Assembly: GCA_963971425.1 (NCBI GenBank)
Contig: OZ020524.1
Coordinates: 21,505,022-21,569,021 of the forward strand
From: Bryoerythrophyllum caledonicum
Lineage: Eukaryota; Streptophyta; Bryopsida; Pottiales; Pottiaceae
Length of the DNA stretch: 64,000 nucleotides
Direction of reading: 5' to 3'
Below are positions 1 to 13,010 of this stretch, one piece after another; positions within the stretch are counted from its first letter, which is position 1; the number at the start of each line of letters is the position of its first letter. The notes beneath the pieces are model-generated. The model was not told the DNA's origin, did not search any database, and worked only from the letters and a program-made list of their open reading frames with translations. The position numbers and the translations under genes are program-made.

Positions 1-1648
1 CAAGGTGGCTAGTGCTTGGCTGCCGCAGTCTACTTACTCCATCATAATCCTCTCTCTTATCCTTTTCTTCCTATCAGTCTTGGTCTTCAACCAAGAAACT
101 AGTCCTTAATCAACCACCAAGTAGTACATAAAGTAGAACACCAATACTCTAACCTCTACTTACTCGGACACTTAAAAAACTAATAAACTCACATAAACAA
201 TTGTTTCAAATTGCTAATTAGCCGACATCATGACAACAATTGTAATAATGGTCCGAAAGAGTTTGAGGAGAGTGATCTCTCCGCCTACCATGGCTTTGGC
301 GTATTAAAGCAATGTCAAACAACTTCAAGAGATGGTGGAAAGTTAGAGCAAGTTACATATTTTTTTCTTCATCATAATATTAAAAGACATTATTGAATTT
401 CAACATTTTATAAAGATAAAATATAAATTTTCCTTTATCTATGCTGTATTGCTCATTAAAAAAATTTGAACTTAAATGCATTCAAATGGACATATAATGT
501 GTATTTTTTAGATTCTTTAGGCAAGAACAATTTCATTGATTGTTGACAAATCAAGATTACAAGGTTGCAAGGTGAAGAGAAGTAGATTTTTTATCAACCG
601 TATGCATCTAATCACAAAAATGCATTGAATTAATCATTTATGGTAGTCATTTGAGACAACTAGATGAGACAGCTTACTAGAAGATTTCCATGATGTAAGT
701 CATGGGCATTAGATTTGATTTTTCAACCAAATCGTATGCAAAATTTAAACCATATGATCTACGTTGTAGTTGTTTTTTTTATCAAGATGGGATGGTTGTA
801 TGTGTCAAATTTTGCATACAATTTGTAATTGCAAAATCTTCTTATGTCATTTCCATGTCCTAAAAGTTAAGAATAAGAATCTTGTCACTAATATTGTTAT
901 TCTTGATAGAAAAACGTTTGGATAGCTTTGCATGTTTTGATGCATTGTCTTCAAAAAGACCATTTTGGTGATAACTTAAACAAGTTCTACAAGGATTTTC
1001 AACGTGTATTTGGTGTAATAGACTATATATAGGGAGTAAAATAGTGCAAATGTGCCATCGAAAAGGCTTCAATTTGGTTGAATTTCTTGTAGGTGGTGGT
1101 AATGAACATTACCAACAGCATGGAACAATATTGGAAGTACAATTAGTGTATTCTGCTCCAAGAAAGAGTGAACCATCTTCTCAGAGATATTATAATTTTC
1201 ATTGTCAAGAGCACAACAAATAGAAGTCAAGCTAAAGGACCAATCAAACTAATTGATCACTTCAAAATGGTGCAACTTATAAGAAGCTTTTGGAAAGCAT
1301 AAAAATTTCATATCGATGGTTATATGATATTAATATTTACCATTACCATGGATATTGAAAATTCAAATGCATCTTCTTTTAAGCTAGGTGTATTTCAACT
1401 TTAGGTGGTTCTTGCAGAATTACACAATAATACAACATAGTGCACCGTAGGTGTTTAAAATAAAAACATATATTAAAAGCGTACCAAGGGACTCAAAATG
1501 TAGCCATGCCAAGGGTTGATGAGGAATATATGTTGTTTCATGTGATGAAGGAGAATTTCCATGATATTAGACAATTTTTTTTATTGAGCACTCATATTTA
1601 TTATTGTCCAACTCGTATATTTACTTTCAAGTACATATTTTGGAGGTC
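1..1648. other. AT-rich stretch without a gene
   Basis: AT-rich sequence with only very short open frames, all without recognisable motifs. I see no RNA gene, terminal repeat or coding pattern here. It is probably intergenic or decayed repeat DNA. Confidence 0.5.
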
Positions 1649-2600
1649 TTACAATTTTTGAGAGACTATTTTATACACCTTGTTGTAAAAGAACCAAAAT
1701 GGAATTTTATGCCAAAGAATCACGATGTTATTGCTATTGATGTTAAATAAAGTAGAGAGATGGTTGCACAAGCAATTCGGCCCCTCATCTTGATCCTTGT
1801 ACGGTTCCTTGTCTTCATCCCAATCATGGCTTGCCAACACCCTGGCGGTTTCGTAGGTGGTTTCCTCGTTATCACGTAGTAGGTCATAATGGTGGTAGAG
1901 GTGGTACAGAAAAGGGAAGATTGGGGTAGGTCGCGCCTCACCTAATCCGGTAAGCAACTTCTCCACTAATTCCCCACTATCTCTCCCCACGCTATCGGCC
2001 GCTCACCCATGTAGGATCCATTAATAGTGTTCACCAGCGTAGTGGTGGTCTTAGAGGGGCGATCTGGATACAAAATTGGGTGTAAAACCTCCATCACTCT
2101 CCTCAGTGCGGATCCTTATAATCCGCCACGGTCAGCCTATTCTTGGAATCAGCTTTCCGCGTGAATTTCTCTTCTATGAACGACTCACGACGCGAACACA
2201 TACCTTCTATTTTCGTTGAGAATCTGTAAACGGCGCTCCAGACCTCCGTCGTCCAATACTTCGGGTCTGCTCGTAAGGTGTGGTCCCATTCATTTGATCC
2301 TCCCACTATCAGTTCCCGCGCCATGACGTCGTCGTGAAAATTCCATGGCTGCTCCCTCAATCCTATGCAATCCATTCTGTTCAGATCCGCATCTAGCGCT
2401 TTTCGGTCCTTCTTGGATTCAGGCACCACTCGAATTACCGTCTTGAGGTTGACAACAACCTCCACAATCGCCTTGCTGCTCGACGCCTTTTCCATGGCTG
2501 CACCTGCAAATGGAAACACTCCCTCCGATTCCACAATAGAATCTTCACTCACCCTCCAAACCCCTACTCCCAATCCAAACCCGATTGAAACCCTATCCAT
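1649..2600 (-). pseudogene. decayed gag-like ORF of the TGT...ACA element family
   Basis: Broken reading frames on the - strand match, in order, the gag-like ORF at 23260-25230. The N-terminal part (2103-2600) has the family signature: DADLNRMDCIGL, then RADPKYW, VYRF and EKFTRKADSKN. A middle piece near 1980-2060 reads NGSYMGERPIAWGEIV, which parallels GSYLGERMVNWAIIV of the 23-25 kb copy. A third piece (1649-1990) carries PFLYHLYHHYDLL, parallel to PFLIHLYHHF. Several stops and frame changes separate the pieces, so this is a dead copy. It is closer to the 21.8-26.7 kb element than to the 3.85-kb subtype. I could not find its ends. The function of the family ORF is not known to me; the layout recalls the plant retroelement-associated PF20167-type proteins, which is a guess from memory. 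Confidence 0.6.
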
Positions 2601-3886
2601 GGATTTCTCATGCTCAGTCCCTGATCTCTACTCTTTGCTCTCTTCACCACTAATCCACATAAAACTGTGCTTAAGAAAAGATGAGGGAAGACTCTCTCGG
2701 GCTAACTATTTATTAGTCATTCGGTAATCATTACCCCGATCCGGTTTCTGTTATGACCGTTATATCCAGTTCCTCTTCCGATTCCGACCGTTGAGACCCG
2801 GTTCTAATTTCTAATACCCAGATCATTTCTTAACAATTTTATGGTTTACGGTTTTGGTTAACAAGGAGTTTCGGTAGTTTCAATAAAACTACCTACACAA
2901 GAAGGATGTATTCTTATTTTTGGAAAAAGAACACCCTTTTAGCATGGAAACTATACTAGATTAGCGGTTATTGCAAAACTAGATTCCGATGAGTGCCACA
3001 GTCACCAAAGGCACATTCATCCCTAAATTTCTTTGATAAATTCACACCAAAATTACTTCAAAACTACTAATTCTAGTGCAATGAACAAGGAAGGTAACAA
3101 AAACTTTTTATTTTGGATTTTAATTGTAGGATCTTAGTTAAAACTTAGTAAGTAGCATATCCACAAAATTCCATAAATTTTGACCGGATTGAAAGATTAT
3201 AGTGTTTGAAATAGAAAAAACAATTCATTTTCTTCCTTGCGTTGAGTGGATCAATAGCCTTTGACTTCACTTGGTGGCAAATTTTGCACTATGCAAGGTC
3301 TAAATTCATTACTATTATGTTAAGAATTTTTATGTTAGTTCCCTATACCCCAATTTTAACAGGTAGCAAAGGGATGTGGTATATATACAAAACAATTGTT
3401 TTAGGAGTGGAGGTTCAAATTGCCAATTCGTGTTTTACTTTTTGTGAAATTAATATGTATTAGATTGATAATCCCAATGGTCAATAAGAAAGTTTTAAAC
3501 CACATATTGTTGTGGAAAAAAAAGTAAACAAATATGGGGCTCTATGTTTTATGTAGAAAAGAAGAAGTTTTGTAGTACCTTGCCCGAGAATGTGCCACAA
3601 TGTGTGAAATTGTATGACTTGGATTAGCATGCTATTTTCCACTAAAGACAAATTTTTTTTTGACAACATGAAAGATAATAATATTACTTGCTAGTAATGA
3701 AAATCTCACATTTAATAGAGCGTCATGGCAAAAGCTTTTGTAGTTGCCCCATGTGAACGCATTCGGGAAGTTTTTCTTTAAGATGGCATAAATTTTGTCC
3801 ATAGGTCAAATGAGAATTTAACTAAATTTTCCAAGTATCTCTCATCTTCTTGCATAGTTGTACAAAATCTCAAGAATTGTAAATAT
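2601..3886. other. non-coding stretch between relic and copia LTR
   Basis: AT-rich, with no coding pattern, terminal repeat or RNA gene that I can see. Part of it could be the unrecognised 5' flank of the relic at 1649-2600. Confidence 0.4.
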
Positions 3887-4166
3887 TGTTAGAGATTAGA
3901 GTTGCTCGTTGTTATTATGATATCGTAAATAGTTGAGGTAGATTTAGATAGGAAAGTAAAGGAGAGAAAATGGAGACGAGTGAAACAAACTTAAAGTAGT
4001 CCCATATGTATTGGCAAAGGTTGTTATTAATTGGTTCTATAAGTGAAGCCTTCGAAAGATGGCCGTATCTCACTTCAAGCATTGTTTGTAATACCTTGTG
4101 TGTTTCATTGGCTTGTGCAATCATTTCTCTACTTCTTTTGAACCTAAATAGGTTTAGGCCCATTCA
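3887..4166 (+). repeat. 5' LTR of copia copy 1
   Basis: Starts TG and ends CA. The stretch AAAGTAGTCCCATATGTATT and the following block through CTTTTGAACCT recur in the 3' LTR (8643-8882) and in the second copy from 16246. The exact 3' boundary (CA at 4165-4166) is my best guess, because the last 30 bases differ between LTRs. Confidence 0.75.
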
Positions 4167-4714
4167 TGTAAGTTGCGTTTGTAGAGTTTTGGTACAAATT
4201 GGTTAGAAGGAGATCTTGAGTCTTTGAGTGTTGATGGTGCACTAGATTCAATCTGGAGTATTGGAGGTGTACAGAAGTTGACTCTCAAGGTTGTTGGAGC
4301 ATTGGAGGTGATTGAGGACGGCCCAAAGAGTTTCTCGGAGCATTGAGGTGCACATTCAAGGGAGTTGACTTTGTAAATGTTTACATTTGCACTTTTGTAC
4401 TTTTGGACTTTGCCCATACATACTATACACAATCCATATGGATAGCCCTGAAATTTGAGTGTTCTAGGTGTGTGGGCACTTTGCCCATACACATAATATA
4501 TAAACTGTATGGATAGCCCTGAAATTTGAGTCTTACAGGTGCATAAGTGGACATTAAAGCCTAAAAATGGCTCATTTGAGTGATTGAGATGCACTAGTGC
4601 ACATTGGAAGTTAGAAGTTAGTGTTGGAGTGCAAATATAACAACACATGATGGCAAGAGTGCTAGAGTCATTGACAAGTTCCAAGGTGAGAATTTCAATC
4701 TTTGAAAGTTCAAG
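4167..4714 (+). repeat. copia leader with internal tandem repeats
   Basis: Untranslated leader between LTR and gag. It contains repeats of a unit with GATAGCCCTGAAATTTGAG (twice here, three times in copy 2) and a 40-bp unit with GCATTGGAGGTGTACAGAAG. The 40-bp unit is expanded to two full copies plus part of a third in copy 2 (16620-16730). Length variation of the leader is the main structural difference between the two copies. Confidence 0.6.
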
Positions 4715-7700
4715 ATGGAGATGGAACTGGCATCCATGGACCTTTGGGAGATTGTGGATCACTCCAAGGAGCCTCTATCCAAAGAAGATGATCCAAAGGT
4801 GAAGAAGGACTATGATTGGCGTGTGAAAAAAGCCATGTCCGTCATTAGCTTCAATTTGGTGGACAACCAACTTGCCCACATCAAGAGTTCCAAAAGATCC
4901 GCGGAAGCATGGAAGACTTTGTGCAACATCCACAAAATGAGGAGCTTGTCCAACATCCTTTTCATTCGCCGCAAGTTCTTCACAATCAAGATGCAAGAGG
5001 GAGATGATTTATTGAATCATGTCAACAAAGTGAAGGCACTTGCGGACCAACTCACTTGATTGGATGTCCCGGTGAGAGATGAAGATGTGGTCATGACCTT
5101 GCTTGAAAGTTTGAGGCCTTTATATGAACATTTGATCACTGCCTTGGAGACCTTAGGAATGAAAGAGCTCACCAGGGAGTTTGTCACGACGCGGTTGATA
5201 CACGGAGTATCCAAGTGCAAGGAGAAGGAGCCCAATGGCGACGATGCGACCTTGGTGTCAAAACAAAACAAGTTGGGAGGCTCTTCTTTAACACGTGGCA
5301 AACCCAAAGTATGTTACAATTGTGGCAAACCGGGCCACATTGCACCAAATTGCTTCAAGCCAGAGAAGTTGGAGTTGGACAACGTAAACCAAGAAAATGA
5401 AAAGAAGAACACCAATCATGCAAAGGATGATGATGACTGCGCATTTGCAACTCAAAGTGGACCACATTCCAAGTCCATGTATAAGAGGATCATAGATTCG
5501 GGCGCCACAAAATACATGACACCTCATAAGGCGACATTTGACACGTATGAGGTAATTACTCCACGGAATGTGCATTTGGGTGATGATAGTGTTGTGGAGG
5601 CCGTTGACATCGGATCTATTATTGTTGAAGTACTTATGAGGGGTTGTTCTAAAAAGTTTAGAATCAATGACGTTCTCCATGTGCCCAAATTGCAAGCAAA
5701 CTTGCTCTCGGTAAGCCAACTTGCATTAATTGAAATGAAGGTGCAATTCAAGGTGGATGGATGTGTGTTGAGGGCACCAAACAAAGATGTTCTTGTGGTA
5801 GCACCTCTTGAAGGCAATTTGTATCAAACGACTTACATGAAAGTGTTTGCGGTGGATGCGGCCAATCTGACACAATCACCTATAGAGAGCGGTGCATTGG
5901 AGCTTTGGCATCGTCGACTTGGTCATCTGAACGTGAGAAATGTGCATTTACTTGAAAGCATGGTAAGTGGCATGATTCTTGGCAAAGATGAATTATCAAT
6001 GTCATTTTGTGAAAGATGCGTGCAAGACAAACAACATAGGGCACCATTTTTGAAGGATGGAGCGACGCGTGCAACAAAGCCTTTGGAGATTGTGCATTTG
6101 GATGTGTGCGGCCTTATGAGGACCACTTCTATAGGTAGAGCAAGGTATTTTGTGACCTTCATTGATGACTTTTCAAGGAGGGTTTGGGAGTACATCTTAA
6201 AGACAAAAAAGAATGCCTTAAGAAGTTCAAGGAGTTCAAGGCTCTTGCGGAGAAGCAATCGCAGCACAAGATCAAGGTGTTTTGGTCGGGCAATAATGAG
6301 AAGTTCATAACCAAATGCTTTCAAAATTTCTTGAAGAAGCATGGCATTGAAAGGCACACGTCAACACCTTACACGTCGGAGCAATATGAAGCCGCAGAAC
6401 GTACAAACTGCACCATAGTAGAAATGGCGAGGAATATGATCCATACACAATGTTTAAAGCTTGAATTTTGAGCGGAAGCGGTGGCCAATGCGGTCTACAT
6501 CCGCAATCAATGTCCAAGGAGGGCTCTCGTCACCATCACACCCCAAGAAGCTTGGACTGGCCGCAATCCATGCATAGCACATATGCGTGTATTTGGATGC
6601 ATTGCATATTCCATGGTGCCGGTTTCAAAGAGGGATAAGCTTGATACAAAAGGTACAAAGTGTTTGTTTCTTGACTATTGTGAAGTACTAAGGCATATCG
6701 GCTCATGTGCATTGAGACGAAGAGGATCAATAAGAGTCGTGATGTAGTATTTGTTGAAGATACTACTAGTATTGGTGATGTTCTGGAGATGAGTTCAAGA
6801 GAGAGAAGTTAGAGCCCTATCTTGGTGGACGAATCTTCCAAACCACCTTCCTTGAAAGATTGCAATGGCGATATCAAAAAAGAAAAGAGATTGGATGCCA
6901 AAGAAGGAGATGTAGCATCTTCATCAACAACTTTACCAAGCGATGTGGACTTAGGGAACTTACAAGAGCCGCGGTATCCTAGAAGAGAGCGTCGCTTGTC
7001 TGGTGAATAGTGGAAGAGCCACATATTGCATCAACATGAGATAGAGCGTGCCAATATGGTGTCATTGGAGGATCCTTTCAACATGTGTGAGGCTGTGCAA
7101 TCAAAGGATGCGAGCAAGTGGAAGTCTGCCATGCAAGAAGAATACGACTCGCTTATGGCGAATGGCTCGTGAAAGTTGGCTCCTCTTCCAAAAGATCGCA
7201 AGAGCGTTGGATGCAAGTGGGTGTCCTGCAAGGAGGATGCTTCGGGTCGAGTGGTGCGCCACAAGGCAAGATTAGTTGCTAAAGGCTACTCTCAATTTGC
7301 GGTAGTGGACTTTCTTGAGACATTTTCTCCGGTTGCCAAGTTCACCACCATTTGGTGCATTCTTGCATTGGGTTAGCCTTGGACTTGGAGATCCACCAAG
7401 TAGATGTCAAGACCGCATTCTTAAATGGTGAATTGGAGGAGGATATTTATATGGACTAACCTTAAGGTTTTGAACAAGAAGACTTTGATCATCTTGTGAA
7501 CAAGCTCAAGAAGTCATTGTATAGACTCAAGCAATCACCAAGAACATGGTACCAACGCATCGATGTTTTTTTCACCAAAGAAGGTTTTACAAGGAGCCAA
7601 GCGGACCATTCTTTATACATCAAGCAAACGGATGAGTATTTATTGATAGTCCTCATCTATGTGGATGACTTGATCATCTTGGCTAGCCTTTTGGCTAAGT

Positions 7701-8655
7701 TAGCTTGGCTCAAAGGTAAGCTCAATACGGAGTTTAAGATGAACAATCTTAGTGAGTTAAAGTATTGTCTTGGTGTGGAATTTGTGAGAGACCGGAAGAC
7801 ACGCACTATCACCATGAGCCAAAAGAAGTATATTGAGGAGGTTTCCAAGCGCTTCAACATGGAAGAGTGCAAGTCCATTGATACCCCTCTTTATGTGAAT
7901 GTTAAGTTGTTGAAGCTTTCGGAGGAAGAGTTTGAGGAAATTCAAGGTAAGATAGAAGGCGTGCCATAAAAGAATGGAGTTGGGTCATTGATGTATGCCA
8001 TGGTAGGCACACGACCTGACATTGGATTTGCGGTGAGCATGGTGAGCCAATTCATGTCTAGGGTTGGTCCGACACATTCAACTGCCGTGAAGTGCATCAT
8101 GCGATACTTGCAAGGTATTATAGACCACAAATTGTGCCTTGGTGGTAAGGACATTGCTTTGAGGGGTATTGCGATGCGAATTGGATTGGAGACGCAAACT
8201 AGCATTGTTCGAGAACGGGATATGTGTTCTTTGTTGGAGTTGGTGCCATCTCGTGGATTTGCAAAAGGAAATCAATCATTTTCTTATCCACGATGGAGGC
8301 GGAATACGTGGCAATTAGTTAAAGTACAAAGGAGGCCATTTGGCTTTGCAATGTCTTGGCGGATGTGGGGTTTTTTCAAGAAGGAACAACAACCATCATG
8401 TGCGACAATCCACGATGCATAGCCCTTGCAAAGAACCCCACACATCACTCACGCACAAAGCACAATGATGTGCAACATCACTTCATTCGCAAGAAGTTGG
8501 AGAGCGGCGAGATTAGCTTGAAGTATTGCTCAACGGAAGACATGGTAGCCGATGTGTTGACGAAGATACTTGCAAAAGAGCGACATCAAAGGTTAGTTAT
8601 GGCAATGAGATTACAAAATGGTAACTACTTGCAAAGTGGGAGTGTTAAAGATTAG
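4715..8655 (+). pseudogene. copia gag-pol, multiply broken
   Basis: Would encode the copia polyprotein. gag starts at 4715. An in-frame TGA at 5057-5059 is followed in the same frame by the rest of gag. A CCHC zinc knuckle (CYNCGKPGHIAPNC) lies at 5312-5353 and the protease motif IIDSGA near 5486. Integrase follows with the HRRLGH and CERC zinc residues and HLDVCG (first acidic residue). The usual second-Asp segment reads FWSGNNEKF, so that Asp is lost. RT shows KWVSCKEDASG and LIYVDDLIIL (YVDD). The RNase H end shows HNDVQHHFIRKKL and ADVLTK. Frame changes near 6184, 6480, 6750, 7050, 7176 and 7500-7990, plus several stops, make it non-functional. Confidence 0.85.
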
Positions 8656-8882
8656 AGTTGTTTTTGTTAATATGTTATCGAAAATAGAGAGAGGTGAAAG
8701 GAGCTTAAAGTAGTCCCATATGTATTGGCAAAAGTTGTTACTAATTAGTACTATAAGGAAAGGCCTTTGAAAGAAGGCCGTATCTAACTCCAAGCATTGT
8801 TTGTAATACCGTGTGTGTTTCATTTGCTTGTGCAACCATTTCTCTTCTTCTTTTGAACCTTAATAAATATAAATTGCAATCA
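8643..8882 (+). repeat. 3' LTR of copia copy 1
   Basis: Starts TGTTAAAGATTAGAG directly after the polypurine tract and ends near CA at 8881-8882. It shares long blocks with the 5' LTR but is shorter, with a deletion after the first about 50 bases, and carries many substitutions. Confidence 0.75.
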
Positions 8883-10788
8883 TGAAAACGTGCTCAAGAT
8901 TTGCAAAAGCCTACCTCAAGACTCTAGTCATATTGGAAGTTAAGGTTTATGTTTTGTATGTTTATGTTTCATTTTGCATATTTATGTTTTCTCCTTAATA
9001 TTGTTCGAGATTTATTTGTCTTCCATGAATGTTTTTTAATCTTTTTATTGCAATGAATGTTTTTCTTAATGTACTCAAAATCTTCTTCAATTTCAATACT
9101 TAAATAAATTACTCAACCAAATGTGGACTTTCAAGTGCCCATAATTTCTCAAATTTTGTCTGAATTGGTCATATGAGCCTTGAGGTGTTTTTTTGACATT
9201 CCATAGATGTCAAAAAACCTCATTTGTCCAATTTGGACAAGATTTGAGTGAGTTATGATCTCTCAAAGGATGCTAAAAGTACACATCTCCTAACGGAGAG
9301 CCAAAAATATTTATGGAATTTTTTTCCACATTTAGTTAAATATCATATGTCTACACTAATTGTTAAGAAGTTATTGAAATAATTGTTCCAAATTTTACCT
9401 GATTTGGCATATGTGTCAAGTTCGCATTTAGCATATAGTATTGTTCTTATACTAAATGCGTAGCTTGCAATTAGTATCCAATTTTGCATTTAGTGTCCAA
9501 AATACTGAACATAAATTTTAGTGTAGTGGAAAGGTCCAACATTTAAAAAAAAGTTGGGTGAAGAGAATATATTTTAAATTTGGCAATTTTTTTATTTTTT
9601 TAAAGTTAGTTCAAATTTTTGAAATAAAAAATTCAAATATTTATGACAAAGATTTGTGTTGCTTTTAAAACAAGAAAATAAAATGTAACGAATCAACATC
9701 TCTAACTTATATGAAGAATGAAGTAGTTTTTCCCTATGTAGGCAGCAACATTGCCCAACTTCATAAATTATCACTCTTGATTTACTTATCCAATCACAAC
9801 TTTTGATTTGTATATTCGATTGTTAGAAAGATTCAAAATAATTTCATCACAAAATAAAATATTCTTCCCAATCATTCATGAAAGCAAAAATTCACCCCTT
9901 CACAACTACAATTGACACTGTACGTATGTGCCTAAAATCTCCATTAATTACCTACTTTGAGGCTTTGGGGTTTTAGTAGTTAACCCTTTAACAACAAGGC
10001 CTTTATCCGTATGACCAAAAAACAACCACTTTGTGACTTCCTTGTTGTTATAGGGTCAAGTGAGCCTTGAATTATATTTCCAAATAATTAGAAGGCAATA
10101 TGGCATTACAAAAGATTTGTTACAACTTGAATCATACTCCAATCTTCTTGATTTTGATGGGCACTCTCTACATTTAAAACATAATAATTTACCAATGAAC
10201 TCACATGGATTTTAAGAGAAATACAAAGAATACTAAATTAAACCATTAACATGCAAAGTTGAACACCATATTATGCATTTTATCAAAGCTTTCTAGACAA
10301 GGGTGACAAAACTCTAGTACCTCCACAAAAACCAAACTTAAAGTAAATTCTTTGGTAGCCAACCCAACTTAACAAACTCCTATTAAATTGGGATATTTCC
10401 AACCCACTTTTCTCCCATTACCTCCCATTTAGCTCCAAATGCAGATGTTCTATTAGTCAAGACCCCTTAATTTTGGTTGGCACTTTTGAGGGGTACTTAT
10501 TGATAGCCATAGGGTAAACCGGGCATCACACTTTGAAAATTCATAACTAATCCAAATTTCATTGGAAAAATATCACTAGGGTTGAAATTGTAATTCATTG
10601 GCTATCACAAAAAATAAATATATACATATATAATTTTTAATGTTCACTCCAAATATGCACATTTCTTTACAAGTTTAGAGTTTACTTGTGGGTTGAAGGG
10701 GGGTTACCTTAGTTTCTATGTATCAGAAAGCCAACACTTGGTACAAGCCTATAGGAAAATGAGGAGGTGTAGGTAATATGGAACTGTA
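8883..10788. other. AT-rich stretch without a gene
   Basis: No coding pattern, RNA gene or terminal repeat seen. Sequence is AT-rich with many short homopolymers. Confidence 0.45.
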
Positions 10789-12496
10789 CAGTACCCGAAA
10801 GAAATGATACGGGATTTTTACTTAACTCCAATTATACTAGATTACAAATAGTGAACTTCAAGTGACCACTAGGAGTTCAATTTGTGAGCAGTTGCCTTGA
10901 AATTTTCACCTATTTGTAGGACTAAGAGTAATGTTGTGAAAAGTAACTTGTATGTGGATAATTATCTTAAAAACCCATGTAAAGTTCTCCATTGCCCTAT
11001 CCAAACTGTGTCCACACGTTTTTCATGCACCGGCTTGTATTGGGCCTCATTACGGCATGGCAATGTTTTGGACCACTGTTTTTAAAGAAGATATGTATGT
11101 GATATTGTGTTGTGATTGCATTGTAAGTTGTGGGGGTAACTTTTGACATGATTGTATGTGAATTTGTGACTTGGTTTAGCGGGAGGTGTATTATTTTTGT
11201 TGAAACAAGTCTGTTTGGTGTTTCTCGTAGGTTGAGTGGCATAATCTGTTGAGAAAGATGAAGACTAGAGTGTTGACAGATGCTGAGAAAAGAGAAGTGG
11301 TTGGAATGCATAAAGGTGGAATGAGAGGTGCGCAGATAGCAAGAGAGTTAGGGATGCCATCTTCCACTGTTTATGGTGTTTTATGAAGTTTTAAGAAACG
11401 AGGAACTCTAGTGTCACCAAAGTCACCGGGTAGGCCTCGAAAGTTTACACAGCACAGAATGAGACACTTAGAACGCCTCCTTAATAATGATCGTCGTTCA
11501 TCACTCACAGAGATTACTAATCAGATGGCAAGTATTGCACATGTTAGTACTCGTATTGTAAGGAACGCTTTGAAAATCCTTGGTTACAGAAACCGTGTTG
11601 CAGCAAAAAAACCTTTTCTCATTGACAAGCACAAAGCAGACATGCTAGAATTTGCTGGAAAGTATAAAAACTGGACTGAGGAGGATTGGAAGAAGGTTCT
11701 TTGGACCAATGAATCATCTTTTGAAATTGGAAGGAATTCTAGACAAATTAGAGTGTGGCGAAAGGCATGTGAGAGATATTCATCTAAATGTCTAGCACCT
11801 ATTTTTAAGTCTGGACGTACTTCAGTGATGATTTGGGGTGCTTTTAGTCGCTTTGATAAGTCTCCTTTAGTAATCATACCTCCACAGAGTAGAAGTGCAA
11901 GTGATTTTGTTGATCTTACTTACGAAAGCACTTTAAGTGGGTTTTATTTTCTCCATGATCATCGAGAAGACATTATACTTATGGAGGATGGCGCTCTGGT
12001 TCACCGTAGCAAGTTGCCAGAGTTGTGGAGAGAAGCTCATGGCATAAAAAGTTGAAATGGCCAGCCAACTCTCCAGATCTAAACCCAATAGAGAACTTAT
12101 GGAAGATATTGAAAGACAGAGTTCAGAGTACATTCCCGCCACACAATAAAGAAGAATTGGTGGAATCTCTTCATTGAGTATGGGAAGAGAAACCTTCAGA
12201 GATTTTGCAAACCCTTATTACTACCATGCCCGCACGTATGAAGGAAGTAATTAGTGCAAAAGGTGGTAGTACTAGATTTTGAACACTATATAGGAGAAAG
12301 CAAATTGTGTGTTGATTTTGGATTTTTTTCCTATGTAAGCAAATTTTATTATTGAAATAGAGTCCAAAAGCTTTCAATTACAGTTTTTTGTATAAAACTC
12401 CATGAATTTTTGAGTTTGTATGAGCTTACTAAAGTAGCTCTTTAGTATATGTTTTTGGAAAATTATTGGAAATCCCGTAACATTTCTTCCGCGTAC
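10789..12496 (+). mobile_element. Tc1/mariner-type DNA transposon with TA target site (dead)
   Basis: Imperfect terminal inverted repeats of about 30 bp bracket a Tc1-like transposase relic. The left end reads AGTACCCGAAAGAAATGATA and the right end, on the reverse strand, AGTACGCGGAAGAAATGTTA. Both continue into CGGGATTT. A TA dinucleotide lies just outside each end (10787-10788 and 12497-12498), the target of this superfamily. Total length of about 1.7 kb is standard. Confidence 0.85.
11258..12282 (+). pseudogene. Tc1-like DD34E transposase relic
   Basis: Cut-and-paste transposase. From the ATG at 11258 an N-terminal helix-turn-helix (AQIARELGMPSSTVYGVL) leads to a TGA at 11384-11386. The same frame then continues through a GRPRK AT-hook-like motif and a second HTH to the catalytic core. 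The first catalytic Asp is replaced by Asn (WTNESSFEI). The second is present ([11 protein letters not shown]). A one-base frameshift near 12045 separates it from [11 protein letters not shown] with the catalytic Glu. Counting across the frameshift gives 34 residues between the second Asp and the Glu, the DD34E spacing of the Tc1 group. Another in-frame stop follows near 12175. Dead by four independent lesions. Confidence 0.85.
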
Positions 12497-12799
12497 TATT
12501 CAACAGAGTTTTTAACATAATACAAAGCATGCTAGAATATCATGATCATGCAGACGTACCATGCAATTGATAAAAAATTTCCATGGTGACAATCAGGGCT
12601 TTATTTTCGTTTCACGGTTTTAGTCAGAGTGGGAACACAAATTTTTGGAGACCACACATGTGGTGACACAAAGTTTCTCTTGATACCATACAAAACCAAA
12701 TTTTCTCCATAAATATCGTTTTTGGAGAATCCATCTCCACAAACATAGATTTGTACATCCTTTTTGGTGATAGGATGGAATCCGTGCAGTTCTCTACAC

Positions 12800-13010
12800 T
12801 GATTTTGATGTTTAGTGTCATGGGCAATAAATGACTTGTAAATGCTATAAGTTTTCACTCTTGATGAATATTTTTACCGACCATGTCCGCTATCATCCCC
12901 TACTTTAAGTAAAATATATTGTTGTGCTCTTAGTAAAAATTTATATCAAAAGTAAAAACTTACAGCATTTACAAGCCATTTACTGCCCATGACACTAAAC
13001 ACCAAAATCA
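12800..13010. repeat. fold-back repeat, two 78-bp arms
   Basis: The arms 12800-12877 and 12933-13010 are inverted copies with about nine mismatches, joined by a 55-bp spacer. A core shared by both arms is GTTTAGTGTCATGGGCA. This resembles a fold-back MITE, but I find no clear target duplication. Part of the arm also recurs near 14788 (GATGCTATAAGTTTT). Confidence 0.6.

Larger units (their letters stand above)
3887..8882 (+). mobile_element. Ty1-copia LTR retrotransposon, copy 1 (degenerate)
   Basis: A near full-length copia-type element. It has a 5' LTR starting TGTTAGAGATTAGAG, a leader with short tandem repeats, a gag-pol frame in the copia order (gag, protease, integrase, RT, RNase H), a polypurine tract GCAAAGTGGGAG at 8631-8642 and a 3' LTR. 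The LTRs are clearly diverged and I see no matching target-site duplication (AATAT before, TGAAA after), so the insertion is old. A close copy with the same leader and gag, truncated, starts at 16246. Confidence 0.85.

Noticed and set aside
2365..2727. 120-residue ORF on the + strand
   Set aside because: It is antisense to the gag-like relic, which shares ordered motifs with three other copies. The + frame has no such support.
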